Below are positions 1-8,576 of a stretch of DNA of 64,000 nucleotides, piece after piece (within the stretch, counting starts at the first letter, position 1; the number at the start of each line of letters is the position of its first letter). Position numbers and translations under genes: made by a program. The stretch comes from Polynucleobacter sp. KF022 (GTDB taxonomy: Bacteria; Pseudomonadota; Gammaproteobacteria; Burkholderiales; Burkholderiaceae), in the NCBI RefSeq assembly GCF_027924105.1, contig NZ_AP026972.1, positions 1,804,547 through 1,868,546 of the forward strand. Reading direction: 5' to 3'. Under the pieces are notes generated by a model. The model ran no database searches. It had not been told where the DNA came from and saw nothing but the letters and a program-made list of their open reading frames with translations.

Positions 1-1
1 T

Positions 2-433
2 TTGCGCCCTCATTTATTGACCTGGGCGAAAAATGACAATCAATGCCGACTTGCGCTCCCATTTGCACGCCCTGATCAGCATCTTGATTTCTTTGAGTGG
101 CAAGAGGGTGATGAATTACTTCCAAGTCAGCATGGCGTTCCTGAGCCCAGGCCAGAGAATGTTTTAAGACCACAACTCATTCCTGACTGCATCCTTATTC
201 CTTGCGTGGGTTGGTCTAGCTCAGCGGTGGATGGCAAAGCGCAGTACTGGCGCCTGGGCTACGGCGGCGGTTACTTCGATCGGACCCTAGCGGATCTCAG
301 ACAGAAAAATCCCAAGCTTGTTTGCATTGGGATTGGATTTGATTGGCAAAAACTAGATGATTCCCAATGGGGCCCTCAAACACATGATGAGCCCCTGGAT
401 ATGCTCCTAACAGAGTCTGGCTTGTACAGCTAG
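2..433 (+). CDS. fau: 5-formyltetrahydrofolate cyclo-ligase, C-terminal part (cut by window edge)
   Basis: C-terminal part of the cytosolic enzyme that uses ATP to convert 5-formyl-THF to 5,10-methenyl-THF, returning stored folate to the one-carbon pool. The frame is already open at the window edge, so the true start is outside; 143 residues remain, against roughly 180-200 for the family. The family signature is visible near the C-terminus as GYGGGYFDR, the glycine-rich phosphate-binding loop. It converges on metF with a single base between the two stop codons, so two folate genes share a 3' boundary. No terminator hairpin was recognised between them. Confidence 0.9.
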   Translation: MRPHLLTWAKNDNQCRLALPFARPDQHLDFFEWQEGDELLPSQHGVPEPRPENVLRPQLIPDCILIPCVGWSSSAVDGKAQYWRLGYGGGYFDRTLADLRQKNPKLVCIGIGFDWQKLDDSQWGPQTHDEPLDMLLTESGLYS

Positions 434-434
434 A

Positions 435-1265
435 TTACTTCGTTAAGTCTAAGTTATCGGCAATCGCCAAAACAGCATCAGCCTGATTTAGCGAATAGAA
501 ATGGATTCCAGGTGCACCAGCAGTTAGCAGCTGATCGCACAAATCCGTGACCACCTCTTCACCAAATGCACGAATAGAGGCAATGTCATCGCCATAGGAT
601 TGAAGGCGCAAACGAATCCATCGTGGGATTTCTGCACCGCAGGCATCGGAGAATCTTAATAACTGGCTACTGTTTGTGATTGGCATGATTCCAGCAATGA
701 TGGGTTGAGTAACGCCCAAGTCATATGCCTCATCCACAAAGCGGAAGTACGCATCGCTGTTATAAAAATACTGTGTAACAGCGGAGTTCGCACCCGCTTT
801 CATTTTTTGCACAAAGAAATCAACATCACTAGCAGGTGACTTGGCCTGAGGATGCGTCTCTGGGTAAGCAGCTACATCAATATGAAACCAATCGCCTGTC
901 TCTGCGCGAATAAATTCTACTAATTCATTGGCATGATGAAACTCGCCATACTGGCCCATACCAGAAGGTAAGTCACCGCGCAAAGCCACAATTCGCTTTA
1001 CGCCTAAGGCTTGATATTGCTTCAACATTTCGCGCACGCTTTCACGTGAGCTGCCAACACAAGATAAGTGTGGGGCAACTGCTGCACCAGCAGCATGTAT
1101 GTCGCTTACCACTTTTAATGTGCCAGACTGTGTAGAGCCACCAGCGCCAAAAGTCACGGAATAAAACGCAGGCTTGAGTGTTTCACTGAAACGCTCGCGC
1201 ACAAGATGTAACTTACTCTCACCTTCAGGTGTTTTTGGAGGAAAGAATTCAACGCTTAATTCCAT
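435..1265 (-). CDS. metF: Methylenetetrahydrofolate reductase
   Basis: Flavoenzyme of the cytosol that reduces 5,10-methylene-THF to 5-methyl-THF, the methyl donor for homocysteine remethylation. The 276 residues match the short bacterial MetF form (about 270-300). The N-terminus begins directly with the conserved SVEFFPPKT segment, and the TIM-barrel motifs ALRGD and GIMPI are present. The ATG at 1265 gives the standard N-terminus; the ribosome site is weak (AGG about ten bases upstream). It lies 37 bases behind ahcY on the same strand, so it is probably carried on the ahcY transcript and indirectly under the SAH riboswitch. Together with metK this makes a complete SAM-recycling set apart from methionine synthase. 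Confidence 0.95.
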   Translation of the reverse strand: MELSVEFFPPKTPEGESKLHLVRERFSETLKPAFYSVTFGAGGSTQSGTLKVVSDIHAAGAAVAPHLSCVGSSRESVREMLKQYQALGVKRIVALRGDLPSGMGQYGEFHHANELVEFIRAETGDWFHIDVAAYPETHPQAKSPASDVDFFVQKMKAGANSAVTQYFYNSDAYFRFVDEAYDLGVTQPIIAGIMPITNSSQLLRFSDACGAEIPRWIRLRLQSYGDDIASIRAFGEEVVTDLCDQLLTAGAPGIHFYSLNQADAVLAIADNLDLTK

Positions 1266-1302
1266 GATTTTGGGCCTAGGTATCTATTGAATGTTAATTG
1301 GA

Positions 1303-2748
1303 TTAATAGCGATAGTGGTCAGCCTTGTACGGGCCTTCCTTCGTTACACCAATATAAGAAGCTTGCTGATCTGACAACACAGTCAACTCTGCATTGAGAG
1401 TCTTGAGTTGTAAGCGTGCAACCTTCTCATCCAAATGCTTAGGCAAGGTGTAAACACCGATTGGGTATTTATCTGTACCAACTGCATTCCACAATTCAAT
1501 TTGAGCAATCACTTGGTTTGCAAATGAAGAGCTCATCACGTAAGAAGGGTGCCCCGTACCGCAACCAAGATTAACTAAACGTCCTTTAGCCAAAATGATG
1601 ATGCGCTTCTCAGGCTTGCCATTGGCAGCCGGGAAAATCACATGGTCAACTTGTGGCTTGATCTCTTCCCACTTGTATTTTTCAATACCAGCAACATCGA
1701 TCTCATTATCAAAGTGGCCGATATTACAAACGATGGCTTGGTTCTTCATCTTTGCCATATGGTCATGCGTAATCACATGGTAGTTGCCTGTTGCAGAAAC
1801 AAAGATATCTGCTTTGTCAGCAGCGTAATCCATAGTTACAACACGGTAACCTTCCATTGCAGCTTGCAATGCACAAATTGGGTCAACTTCTGTTACCCAC
1901 ACTTGAGCAGATAAAGCACGCAATGCTTGTGCAGAACCTTTGCCCACGTCGCCGTAGCCGCAAACTACTGCAACCTTACCAGCAACCATCACGTCAGTAG
2001 CGCGCTTAATCGCATCAACTAAAGATTCGCGGCAACCGTACAGGTTGTCGAATTTGCTCTTAGTAACGGAGTCGTTTACGTTGATTGCTGGGAACTTCAA
2101 ATCACCCTTGGCAAACATTTGATACAAACGGTGTACGCCTGTAGTGGTTTCCTCTGTAACGCCTTTTACTTTTTCCAAGCGTGTTGAGTACCAAGTAGGA
2201 TCTTGCGCCAATTTCTTTTTAATGGCCGCAAACAAAATAGTTTCTTCTTCGCTAGTTGGGTGATTCAAGCAGGCTTGATCTTTTTCAGCGCGAGCACCAA
2301 GGTGCAATAACAAAGTAGCGTCGCCACCGTCATCCAAAATCATGTTGGTGTAGCCGCCATCCGCCCACTCAAAAATACGATGGGTAAAGTCCCAGTACTG
2401 CTCAAGGGTTTCGCCTTTGATAGCAAACACAGGAGTGCCGTTAGCAGCAATTGCAGCAGCAGCATGATCTTGTGTAGAGAAAATATTGCATGAAGCCCAT
2501 TGCACTTCAGCACCAAGTGCCTCCAGAGTTTCAATCAGCACAGCTGTTTGAATAGTCATATGCAATGAACCAGTAATGCGTGCGCCACGGAGTGGCTGCT
2601 GTGCAGCAAACTCATCACGAATTGCGATCAAGCCAGGCATCTCCGTTTCAGCAATCGCAATTTCTTTTCGACCAAAGTCAGCCAAAGTGATATCAGCAAT
2701 TGCGCAACGAGTTGCTACAAAGTTATTTAAATCAGAAACGGTATTCAT
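1303..2748 (-). CDS. ahcY: Adenosylhomocysteinase (S-adenosylhomocysteine hydrolase)
   Basis: NAD-dependent cytosolic enzyme that splits S-adenosylhomocysteine, the product inhibitor of methyltransferases, into adenosine and homocysteine. The NAD-binding loop reads [12 protein letters not shown], and the C-terminus ends in the family's Lys-X-Asp-His-Tyr-Arg-Tyr. A longer open frame exists upstream, but the ATG at 2748 is preferred: it gives the normal N-terminus ([10 protein letters not shown]) of a 481-residue protein and has a GGAG ribosome site seven bases ahead. Starting earlier would translate through the riboswitch expression platform. Expression should rise when SAH accumulates, through the upstream SAH aptamer. 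Its neighbours metK (upstream) and metF (downstream) complete the methyl cycle. Confidence 0.97.
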   Translation of the reverse strand: MNTVSDLNNFVATRCAIADITLADFGRKEIAIAETEMPGLIAIRDEFAAQQPLRGARITGSLHMTIQTAVLIETLEALGAEVQWASCNIFSTQDHAAAAIAANGTPVFAIKGETLEQYWDFTHRIFEWADGGYTNMILDDGGDATLLLHLGARAEKDQACLNHPTSEEETILFAAIKKKLAQDPTWYSTRLEKVKGVTEETTTGVHRLYQMFAKGDLKFPAINVNDSVTKSKFDNLYGCRESLVDAIKRATDVMVAGKVAVVCGYGDVGKGSAQALRALSAQVWVTEVDPICALQAAMEGYRVVTMDYAADKADIFVSATGNYHVITHDHMAKMKNQAIVCNIGHFDNEIDVAGIEKYKWEEIKPQVDHVIFPAANGKPEKRIIILAKGRLVNLGCGTGHPSYVMSSSFANQVIAQIELWNAVGTDKYPIGVYTLPKHLDEKVARLQLKTLNAELTVLSDQQASYIGVTKEGPYKADHYRY

Positions 2749-2752
2749 TAAT

Positions 2753-2782
2753 GCTCCAGCTAAATACGATCCAATGCTGGAG
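2753..2782 (-). promoter_or_regulatory. Ribosome-site hairpin of the ahcY riboswitch (expression platform)
   Basis: Read on the minus strand, CTCCAGC and GCTGGAG form a seven-base-pair stem with a loop of about 15 bases. The second arm contains the GGAG ribosome site of ahcY, so this fold should hide it. Just upstream, CTCGCTA at the 3' end of the aptamer can pair with TAGCGAG near 2787-2794, giving an alternative stem that competes with aptamer folding. Both pairings are visible in the sequence; that they switch with SAH is inference. Confidence 0.6.
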
Positions 2783-2810
2783 TAGAAACTCGCTAGCCAT
2801 TGAATCATGG

Positions 2811-2915
2811 GTTAGCGAGCGCGGTTGCAATTAGCAAACTCCGTTTAGGAATCCACTCCCTTCAAGCCTGGGGAAGTACTGGGTCTCAGCATTCCTTGCA
2901 ACGCTCCTTGAAGGT
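2811..2915 (-). ncRNA. S-adenosylhomocysteine (SAH) riboswitch
   Basis: Lies in the 5' leader of ahcY. On the minus strand the conserved pieces of the SAH riboswitch occur in order: CCTTCAAGGAGCGTTGCAA, then CCAGGCTTGAAGG, then TTGCAACCGCGCTCGCTAAC. CCTTCAAG pairs with CTTGAAGG, and GAGCGTTGCA pairs with the two downstream segments TTGCAAC and CGCTC, as in the published fold. This class is known upstream of ahcY in beta- and gammaproteobacteria and turns expression on when SAH is bound. Sequence and context agree; no covariance-model search could be run. Confidence 0.9.
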
Positions 2916-2944
2916 ATGCAGTAATTGTAAACAATTACTGCATA
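2915..2944. promoter_or_regulatory. Perfect 14-bp-arm palindrome between metK and the ahcY riboswitch
   Basis: TATGCAGTAATTGT and its exact reverse complement are separated by two bases. The element abuts the 5' edge of the SAH aptamer and contains a plausible minus-strand -10 box (TACAAT). It is AT-rich with no T-run, so it is a poor intrinsic terminator. It looks more like an operator over the ahcY promoter, or the 3'-end hairpin of metK mRNA. The binding protein is not known. Confidence 0.5.
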
Positions 2945-2982
2945 TTTCGCCTCAATACGCCTACAAACTGCGTATTTCCTAC

Positions 2983-4149
2983 TTACAGACCTGCTGCGGC
3001 ACGTAATGCAGCCGCTTTGTCTGTTTGCTCCCAAGTAAATTCTGGTTCCTCACGACCAAAGTGGCCGTAAGCAGCAGTCTTCTTATAAATTGGGCGCAAG
3101 AGGTTGAGCATCTTCACAATGCCTTTTGGACGCAAGTCAAAATGCTCGGAAACCAATTGAGCAATCTTCTCATCTGAAATCTTGCCTGTGCCAAATGTGC
3201 TCACCATTACTGAAGTTGGTTTCGCAACACCAATCGCGTAAGAAATCTGAATCAAACACTTGCTTGCCAAGCCAGCAGCAACCACGTTCTTCGCAACATA
3301 ACGGCCAGCGTATGCAGCAGAACGGTCAACCTTGGATGGATCTTTGCCAGAGAAAGCGCCGCCGCCGTGGGGGGCTGCACCGCCGTAGGTATCCACAATA
3401 ATTTTGCGACCAGTTAAACCGCAATCGCCTTGTGGACCGCCGATAACAAAACGACCTGTTGGGTTAACCAAAAAGTTGATAGCACCTTTGATCAAATGTT
3501 TAGGCAATACTGGCTTGATGATTTCTTCAATGACTGCTTCACGCAATTTCTCGAGAGAAATATTTTCATCGTGCTGAGTAGACAGTACAACGGTATCAAT
3601 AGAGTCGGGCTTGCCATCCACATAACGCAAGGTGACCTGTGACTTAGCATCAGGGCGCAACCAATTCAAACGACCATCACGACGCAACTGGGATTGACGC
3701 TCAACCAGTCGGTGTGAAAGGTGAATTGGCAAAGGCATCAACTCTGCAGTCTCGTCACAAGCGTAACCAAACATTAAGCCTTGGTCGCCAGCGCCTTGAT
3801 CCAAGCCGTCATCATGAGCTTTATCAACGCCTTGAGCAATGTCAGGGCTTTGCTTGTCGTAGGCAACTAATACTGCACAACCTTTGTAGTCGATACCGTA
3901 GTCAGTGTTGTCGTATCCAATTTCGCGCAAGGTATTGCGTGCAACTTGGATGTAATCAACGTTAGCGTTCGTAGTGATCTCGCCGGCCAAAACTACCAAG
4001 CCGGTGTTGCACAAAGTTTCTGCCGCAACACGTGCGGTTGGATCTTGAGCCAAGATGGCATCGAGAATCGAATCAGAGATTTGGTCTGCTACTTTATCGG
4101 GGTGACCTTCAGAGACTGATTCTGAGGTAAAGAAGTAATCATTTGCCAT
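2983..4149 (-). CDS. metK: S-adenosylmethionine synthetase
   Basis: Makes SAM from methionine and ATP in the cytosol. The 388 residues are full length for bacterial MetK. The three family signatures are clear: [12 protein letters not shown] near residue 16 (ATP/metal site), [12 protein letters not shown] near 118, and [16 protein letters not shown] near 263. The ATG at 4149 has an AAGGA ribosome site eight bases upstream. It heads the metK-ahcY-metF group on the minus strand, separated from ahcY by the riboswitch leader. A promoter and a leader of about 115 bases with nested inverted repeats lie upstream, so it may have its own post-transcriptional control. Confidence 0.97.
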   Translation of the reverse strand: MANDYFFTSESVSEGHPDKVADQISDSILDAILAQDPTARVAAETLCNTGLVVLAGEITTNANVDYIQVARNTLREIGYDNTDYGIDYKGCAVLVAYDKQSPDIAQGVDKAHDDGLDQGAGDQGLMFGYACDETAELMPLPIHLSHRLVERQSQLRRDGRLNWLRPDAKSQVTLRYVDGKPDSIDTVVLSTQHDENISLEKLREAVIEEIIKPVLPKHLIKGAINFLVNPTGRFVIGGPQGDCGLTGRKIIVDTYGGAAPHGGGAFSGKDPSKVDRSAAYAGRYVAKNVVAAGLASKCLIQISYAIGVAKPTSVMVSTFGTGKISDEKIAQLVSEHFDLRPKGIVKMLNLLRPIYKKTAAYGHFGREEPEFTWEQTDKAAALRAAAGL

Positions 4150-4182
4150 TGCATATTCCTTATTTAATTAACACATCATTTG

Positions 4183-4253
4183 GACAACTCGACGTGCCAG
4201 GAACTACAACGGCGACGCTTTAGCAGAATTTATGAATCGCTCTGCAAGTTGTC
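4183..4253 (-). promoter_or_regulatory. Structured 5' leader of metK (nested inverted repeats)
   Basis: Between the predicted promoter and the metK start, GACAACT and AGTTGTC are exact complements about 57 bases apart, and they enclose a second pair, GCAGA with TCTGC. The nested arrangement suggests a folded untranslated leader. It does not match any SAM riboswitch class I could recognise by eye, so it may be a new element or chance pairing. Confidence 0.35.
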
Positions 4254-4272
4254 TTAACTCAGCGATGAATGG

Positions 4273-4302
4273 ATTTTATCCGAAAAACGTCCAATCCATC
4301 AA
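4273..4302 (-). promoter_or_regulatory. Predicted sigma-70 promoter of metK
   Basis: On the minus strand TTGATG (4302-4297) and TAAAAT (4278-4273) are separated by 18 bases, close to the sigma-70 consensus. Transcription would begin near 4266, leaving a leader of about 115 bases before the metK start. No other plausible pair was found in the 200-base gap shared with the divergent lpxL gene. Confidence 0.5.
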
Positions 4303-4351
4303 GGAAGGCCAAAATCCACACACTGAGAGCGGCATTGAATATCATTAGGGT

Positions 4352-5212
4352 GTGCGAAAACTCTTACTTAAGCTCTGCCTCAATACGATTGCCGTGCTTC
4401 CCCTTGCTCTAGTACAGCTGATTGGGGCTTTTTTAGGCATGCTTGCTTATGTCGGCTCCAAGCAATACCGCTCTCTCTTTCGGCCGCAGTATGAGGCTGT
4501 GGTGAATGATCGAGGCCTTCCCTTCCGGCTTTGGGGGGCAGTTAGGGCCTCTGGCATGCTGTTCTCAGACAGTCTGTGGATTTGGCGCAATCCAGAAAAA
4601 GCTCTTAAATTAGTTGAGGTTCATAACTGGGATGTCGTTGAAGCAGCAATCAGCGAAGGTCATGGTTTGGTAATGCTCACCCCTCACTTGGGTGGCTTTG
4701 AAATTATTCCTCGCGTGTTAGCCCAACATTTTCCTGCAACCATTCTCTATCGACCATCACGCCAAGAATGGCTTAACGAAGTAGTTGAAGAGGGTCGCGC
4801 CTATCCCAATATGCATTTTGTTCCGACCAACCTTAATGGCGTTCGTCAAATGACTCGGGCACTGACTAGAGGCGAGGCCATTGGCATTCTTCCAGATCAA
4901 GTGCCTAGCGGTGGCGAAGGTGTATGGGTGCCATTCTTTGGGCGTCCTGCTTATACAACCCCGTTGCCAGCTCGTCTTGCTAACCGCAACAACACGCCAG
5001 TAGTGATGTTTACCGCTAAACGCAAAGGTATTGGGGCTGGCTGGTTAATGCAAGCAACACGTCTTGCGCCCTTGTCCGAGAATGCCGACATAGCAGCTGC
5101 GGAGCTTAATGTTGCAATTGAAAATGCAGTGCTTATTGCACCCGAGCAATTCATTTGGTCATATAACCGCTACAAGCATCCCGCCGGTGCAGAATTGCCC
5201 CCAAGCAATTAA
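4352..5212 (+). CDS. lpxL: Lipid A biosynthesis acyltransferase, LpxL/HtrB family (first copy)
   Basis: Inner-membrane enzyme that adds a secondary acyl chain from acyl-ACP to the Kdo-lipid A precursor. It has the N-terminal membrane anchor (residues about 5-32) and the catalytic HX4(D/E) motif as H-LGGF-E in TPHLGGFE. The 286 residues are normal for the family. The start is GTG at 4352; no better start lies nearby. It is followed 23 bases later by a second member of the same family, and then by dapF. The metK-lpxL-dapF neighbourhood is a common Burkholderiales arrangement. Which acyl position this copy modifies cannot be told from sequence alone. Confidence 0.88.
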   Translation: MRKLLLKLCLNTIAVLPLALVQLIGAFLGMLAYVGSKQYRSLFRPQYEAVVNDRGLPFRLWGAVRASGMLFSDSLWIWRNPEKALKLVEVHNWDVVEAAISEGHGLVMLTPHLGGFEIIPRVLAQHFPATILYRPSRQEWLNEVVEEGRAYPNMHFVPTNLNGVRQMTRALTRGEAIGILPDQVPSGGEGVWVPFFGRPAYTTPLPARLANRNNTPVVMFTAKRKGIGAGWLMQATRLAPLSENADIAAAELNVAIENAVLIAPEQFIWSYNRYKHPAGAELPPSN

Positions 5213-5235
5213 ATAAATTCGTTATTATTTCTGGA

Positions 5236-6135
5236 ATGACCTGGTTACAAAACCTCTTCAATTTCTTGGCGCTCAGTCTTCTGCGCCTCTTTGCTTTTTT
5301 ACCCTATACGATTACTGTCCATGTTGGCTATGGCCTAGGTTGGCTTGCAGCCCACATTCCGAATGGGCGTAGCAAAGTAGTCAAAACTAATTTGCGTTTG
5401 TGCTTTCCGAATCTAAGTGAGCAAGAAATTAACAAGCTTGCAATTGAGCACTGGAAATTATTTGGGCGCAGTGTTGTAGAGCGAAGCAGAGTATGGCTGG
5501 GAACAAGTAAACAAATTTTGTCTTTTGTGCATCTTGAATCTCAAGTCCCATTGGGCGATCGAAAGCCGCGTATTTTAGTAAACCCACATTTTGTTGGTCT
5601 TGAGGGTGGTTTTATGGCACTCTCAGCCCTCGGCATGAAAAATGGTTGGCCACGTGGAGCGGGTCTTTACCAAAAAATGAAGAATCCATTTTTCAATCAA
5701 AAAATGGTTGAGTGGCGAGATCGCTTTGGGGCTAAATCGATTGAAAGGCAAAGTCGACTGCGAGATCTTATTAGGGAAACTAGAAGCGGAAACTTTGTTG
5801 TCATTGCCCCGGATATCGATCTAGGCCCACGCGACTCCATTTTTGTTCCATTTTTTAACATTCCTACCAGCACCGTAACTTCTGTCTCACGTCTAGCTAA
5901 GCTCAGCGGGGCAGAAGTGTGTTTAATGACGACTTTTTTAAACGCAAATAAAACGGGTTACATATGTAATATTGGAGCACCGCTCGAAAACTTTCCAAGC
6001 GATGATCCCGACCAAGATACTGCACGTCTCAATCAATATATTGAGGAGCTTGTTCGTGAAAGACCAGCAGAGTACTATTGGGTACATAAGCGCTTTAAAC
6101 ATAGGCCGCCTGGCGAACCTAGTCTTTACGATTAA
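5236..6135 (+). CDS. Lipid A biosynthesis acyltransferase, LpxL/LpxM family (second copy)
   Basis: Second late lipid A acyltransferase, 299 residues, with an N-terminal membrane segment (about residues 8-35) and the catalytic histidine-acid motif in [10 protein letters not shown]. It shares the downstream motifs APDIDLG and [12 protein letters not shown] with the copy at 28442-29341, much more closely than with its neighbour at 4352. The pair 4352/5236 could therefore be the two sequential secondary acyltransferases, with 28442 a later duplicate of this gene. It ends 11 bases before dapF, so lpxL, this gene and dapF look like one transcript. The exact acyl donor and position are unknown. Confidence 0.88.
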   Translation: MTWLQNLFNFLALSLLRLFAFLPYTITVHVGYGLGWLAAHIPNGRSKVVKTNLRLCFPNLSEQEINKLAIEHWKLFGRSVVERSRVWLGTSKQILSFVHLESQVPLGDRKPRILVNPHFVGLEGGFMALSALGMKNGWPRGAGLYQKMKNPFFNQKMVEWRDRFGAKSIERQSRLRDLIRETRSGNFVVIAPDIDLGPRDSIFVPFFNIPTSTVTSVSRLAKLSGAEVCLMTTFLNANKTGYICNIGAPLENFPSDDPDQDTARLNQYIEELVRERPAEYYWVHKRFKHRPPGEPSLYD

Positions 6136-6146
6136 ATGGAAATATT

Positions 6147-7049
6147 TTGAGCACCAACACAAACAATCCAATACGCAAGTTACGCTTCACCAAAATGCAT
6201 GGTGCTGGCAATGACTTCATTGTGCTCAATGGCATTGATCAAGATCTCAGCGGTATTTCACGTGAGCAATGGCAAGCATTAGCCCATCGTCAATTTGGCA
6301 TTGGCGCAGATCAAATTCTGCTGGTTGAAAAGGCGACGCGCCCAGATGCTGATTTTCGCTATCGCATCTTTAATGCTGACGGCGGCGAAGTAGAGCAATG
6401 TGGCAACGGCTCACGTTGCTTTGTACGTTTTGTACTCGATCAAGGTCTTTCCAACAAGAACCCATTACGTGTAGAAGTGGCGCATACTGTTATCACCCTC
6501 AAATCTCATGCGGATGGGCAAGTAGAAGTGGATATGGGGGCTCCCATTTTTGAGCATAGCCTCATTCCATTTAATGCCAATGGTTTAGCGAGTGTTCAAG
6601 AGTTTCAAGAAACGTTATATGCACTCCCCTTAAACCACCCTGCTACCCATGATAGTTTGGTAGGGGTCTTATCCATGGGCAACCCACATGCAGTGCAAGT
6701 AGTTGGCGACGTTGATAGCGCGCCCGTCCTCGAGGAAGGCCCTGAGATTGAAAAGTTTGCTGCGTTCCCCAAAAGAGTGAATGCAGGCTACCTACAAGTC
6801 ATCTATCGCAACGAAGTTAAATTACGCGTGTTTGAGCGCGGCGCAGGAGAAACTTTAGCTTGCGGAACCGGTGCTTGTGCAGCAGTTGTTTCTGGCATTC
6901 GCAGGGGCTTATTAGATTCACCGGTAAAGGTTCATACACGTGGAGGCGACCTACAGATTGCGTGGGCAGGAACCATTGATGGCGTTGCTCAACCAGTCAT
7001 CATGACTGGTCCTGCGGTTACTGTATTTGAAGGTGAGACAGAAATCTAA
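6147..7049 (+). CDS. dapF: Diaminopimelate epimerase
   Basis: Cofactor-independent racemase that interconverts LL- and meso-diaminopimelate for lysine and peptidoglycan synthesis. The two catalytic cysteines are seen in QCGNGSRC (with the FNADG segment before it) and in the second half in [10 protein letters not shown]. The N-terminal KMHGAGNDF motif is intact. The best start is TTG at 6147, which places [10 protein letters not shown] at about residue 14; the only in-frame ATG close by would begin inside the conserved motif. The length of 300 residues is slightly above the usual 275. It lies 11 bases after the acyltransferase gene and converges on pyrE over a shared hairpin. Confidence 0.95.
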   Translation: MSTNTNNPIRKLRFTKMHGAGNDFIVLNGIDQDLSGISREQWQALAHRQFGIGADQILLVEKATRPDADFRYRIFNADGGEVEQCGNGSRCFVRFVLDQGLSNKNPLRVEVAHTVITLKSHADGQVEVDMGAPIFEHSLIPFNANGLASVQEFQETLYALPLNHPATHDSLVGVLSMGNPHAVQVVGDVDSAPVLEEGPEIEKFAAFPKRVNAGYLQVIYRNEVKLRVFERGAGETLACGTGACAAVVSGIRRGLLDSPVKVHTRGGDLQIAWAGTIDGVAQPVIMTGPAVTVFEGETEI

Positions 7050-7067
7050 GAGCGCTTGCTCTTAGAT
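7044..7067. terminator. Hairpin shared by the convergent ends of dapF and pyrE
   Basis: ATCTAAGAGC and its exact reverse complement form a ten-base-pair stem around a four-base loop. The dapF stop codon lies in one arm and the pyrE stop codon in the other. Neither strand has a strong T-run after it (the plus strand has ATTTTT after a short gap), so it may act as a two-way terminator or simply as the 3'-end-protecting hairpin for both messages. Confidence 0.5.
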
Positions 7068-7730
7068 GCCGTATTTTTCGCGGTAGGCTCTTACTGCAGG
7101 CAAATAATTAGTTAACTGAGTATCACTTGAAGCAGTTAAGAAAGACATCAAGCCAGCTAGGTTAGCAATCGAGATCACCGGCAAACCAAACTCTTGTTCT
7201 ACTGCTTGTACAGCAGATTTATCACCAACCTCAACGGCATTACCCGAACGCTCCATACGATCTAAAGCAATCAATACTGCAGCAGGCTCTGCTCCAGCTT
7301 TACGAATCAGATCCACAGACTCTCTTACAGAGGTTCCAGCAGAAATCACGTCATCAATAATCACCACTCGCCCCTTAACAGGAGCGCCCACCAAGACGCC
7401 ACCTTCGCCATGATCTTTTGCTTCTTTGCGGTTGTAGGCGTAAGGAACGTTGATGCCATCATCAGCCAAAGCGATTGCTGTAGCAGCCGCAAGTGTGATG
7501 CCTTTATAGGCTGGGCCATAAAGCATGTCGAATTGCAACTTCGATTCTTGTAATGCCTTGGAATAGTAGCGGCCTAGCGCACTCAAACGAGCGCCGTCGT
7601 TGAATTCACCGGCATTAAAGAAATAAGGCGAGAGTCTGCCCGCTTTAGTTTTAAACTCCCCGAAGGACAAAACCTTTGCCTCTAAGGCAAAACGTATAAA
7701 GTTATCTTGATTTGAATTATTTGAGCTCAT
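7062..7730 (-). CDS. pyrE: Orotate phosphoribosyltransferase
   Basis: Joins orotate to PRPP to give OMP in pyrimidine synthesis, in the cytosol. The 13-residue PRPP-binding motif is present as [13 protein letters not shown], and the active-site lysine-rich loop appears as [13 protein letters not shown]. The 222 residues fit the family (about 210-230). The ATG at 7730 is only eight bases from the ATG of the divergent xthA, so the pyrE promoter must lie inside the xthA reading frame or overlap the xthA promoter. The ribosome site is a weak AGG within the palindrome TAGGCCTA. Confidence 0.96.
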   Translation of the reverse strand: MSSNNSNQDNFIRFALEAKVLSFGEFKTKAGRLSPYFFNAGEFNDGARLSALGRYYSKALQESKLQFDMLYGPAYKGITLAAATAIALADDGINVPYAYNRKEAKDHGEGGVLVGAPVKGRVVIIDDVISAGTSVRESVDLIRKAGAEPAAVLIALDRMERSGNAVEVGDKSAVQAVEQEFGLPVISIANLAGLMSFLTASSDTQLTNYLPAVRAYREKYGI

Positions 7731-7738
7731 AGGCCTAC

Positions 7739-8521
7739 ATGTTACGCATCATTTCCGCGAACCTCAACGGTATCCGTTCCGCAGTCAAAAAAGGCTTTCT
7801 GCCATGGGCTGGTCAGCAAAAAGCTGACTTCATTTGCATGCAAGAACTCAAGGCCCAGCGTGATGATTTAGAAGACGCCATTCTCAATCCCGATGGCATG
7901 CATGCCTTTTTCCATCATGCCGAGAAGAAAGGCTATAGCGGCTGCGGTATTTATACCCCCCACAAGCCTGATGAGGTCTTGTACGGGTATGGCAATGAAG
8001 AGTTCGATGCTGAGGGGCGTTATGTAGAAGCACGCTTTAAGGGGCTTTCTGTCATTTCGGTTTATATGCCCTCTGGTTCAAGCTCACCAGAGCGACAAGA
8101 GGCCAAATACCGCTATCTCGACAGCTTTTTACCTCATCTCATCGATCTTAAAAAGTCTGGTCGTGAAATCGTTCTTTGTGGCGACGTGAATATTGCTCAT
8201 CAAGAAATTGATTTAAAGAACTGGAAAGGTAATCTCAAAAATTCTGGCTTCTTGCCAGAGGAGCGCGCATGGCTCAGCAATCTATTTAACAAAGTGGGTT
8301 ACGTTGATGTCTATCGCCAGCTTGAACCTGAGGCAACTGAAGCTTGTTACACCTGGTGGAGCAATCGCGGGCAAGCCTATGCAAAAAACGTAGGGTGGCG
8401 CATTGACTATCACATCAGCACACCAGGTATTGCGCAAACCGCTAAGAAAACTGCTGTTTATAAAGATGAAAAATTTTCGGACCACGCACCACTCACTGTA
8501 GATTACGACTGGAAGATTTAA
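7739..8521 (+). CDS. xthA: Exodeoxyribonuclease III / AP endonuclease
   Basis: Base-excision repair enzyme of the exonuclease-endonuclease-phosphatase fold that cuts DNA 5' to abasic sites. The metal-site residues are in order: [14 protein letters not shown] (catalytic Glu), [33 protein letters not shown] (Asp/Asn), and the closing [11 protein letters not shown] with the catalytic Asp-His pair. The 260 residues are standard. The ATG at 7739 gives the usual N-terminus; its ribosome site is the AGG of the palindrome TAGGCCTA, used on the other strand by pyrE. A strong intrinsic terminator follows 30 bases after the stop. Confidence 0.95.
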   Translation: MLRIISANLNGIRSAVKKGFLPWAGQQKADFICMQELKAQRDDLEDAILNPDGMHAFFHHAEKKGYSGCGIYTPHKPDEVLYGYGNEEFDAEGRYVEARFKGLSVISVYMPSGSSSPERQEAKYRYLDSFLPHLIDLKKSGREIVLCGDVNIAHQEIDLKNWKGNLKNSGFLPEERAWLSNLFNKVGYVDVYRQLEPEATEACYTWWSNRGQAYAKNVGWRIDYHISTPGIAQTAKKTAVYKDEKFSDHAPLTVDYDWKI

Positions 8522-8550
8522 GTGGTAGTAAATTGCAGTAAAAAAACAGC

Positions 8551-8576
8551 AGGGGAGATTACTCCCCTTCTTTTTT
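8551..8576 (+). terminator. Intrinsic terminator of xthA
   Basis: AGGGGAG and CTCCCCT form a seven-base-pair GC-rich stem with a four-base loop, followed by TTCTTTTTT. It overlaps the last codons of the convergent ampG gene, so the ampG C-terminus (IKKEGE) and the xthA terminator share bases. Confidence 0.8.

Noticed and set aside
1..435. Search for 6S RNA next to the fau gene, its usual place in some proteobacteria
   Set aside because: The upstream side of fau is outside the window.
2800..3034. Open frames on both strands between ahcY and metK
   Set aside because: They cover the SAH riboswitch and the end of metK; no ribosome sites and no recognisable product.
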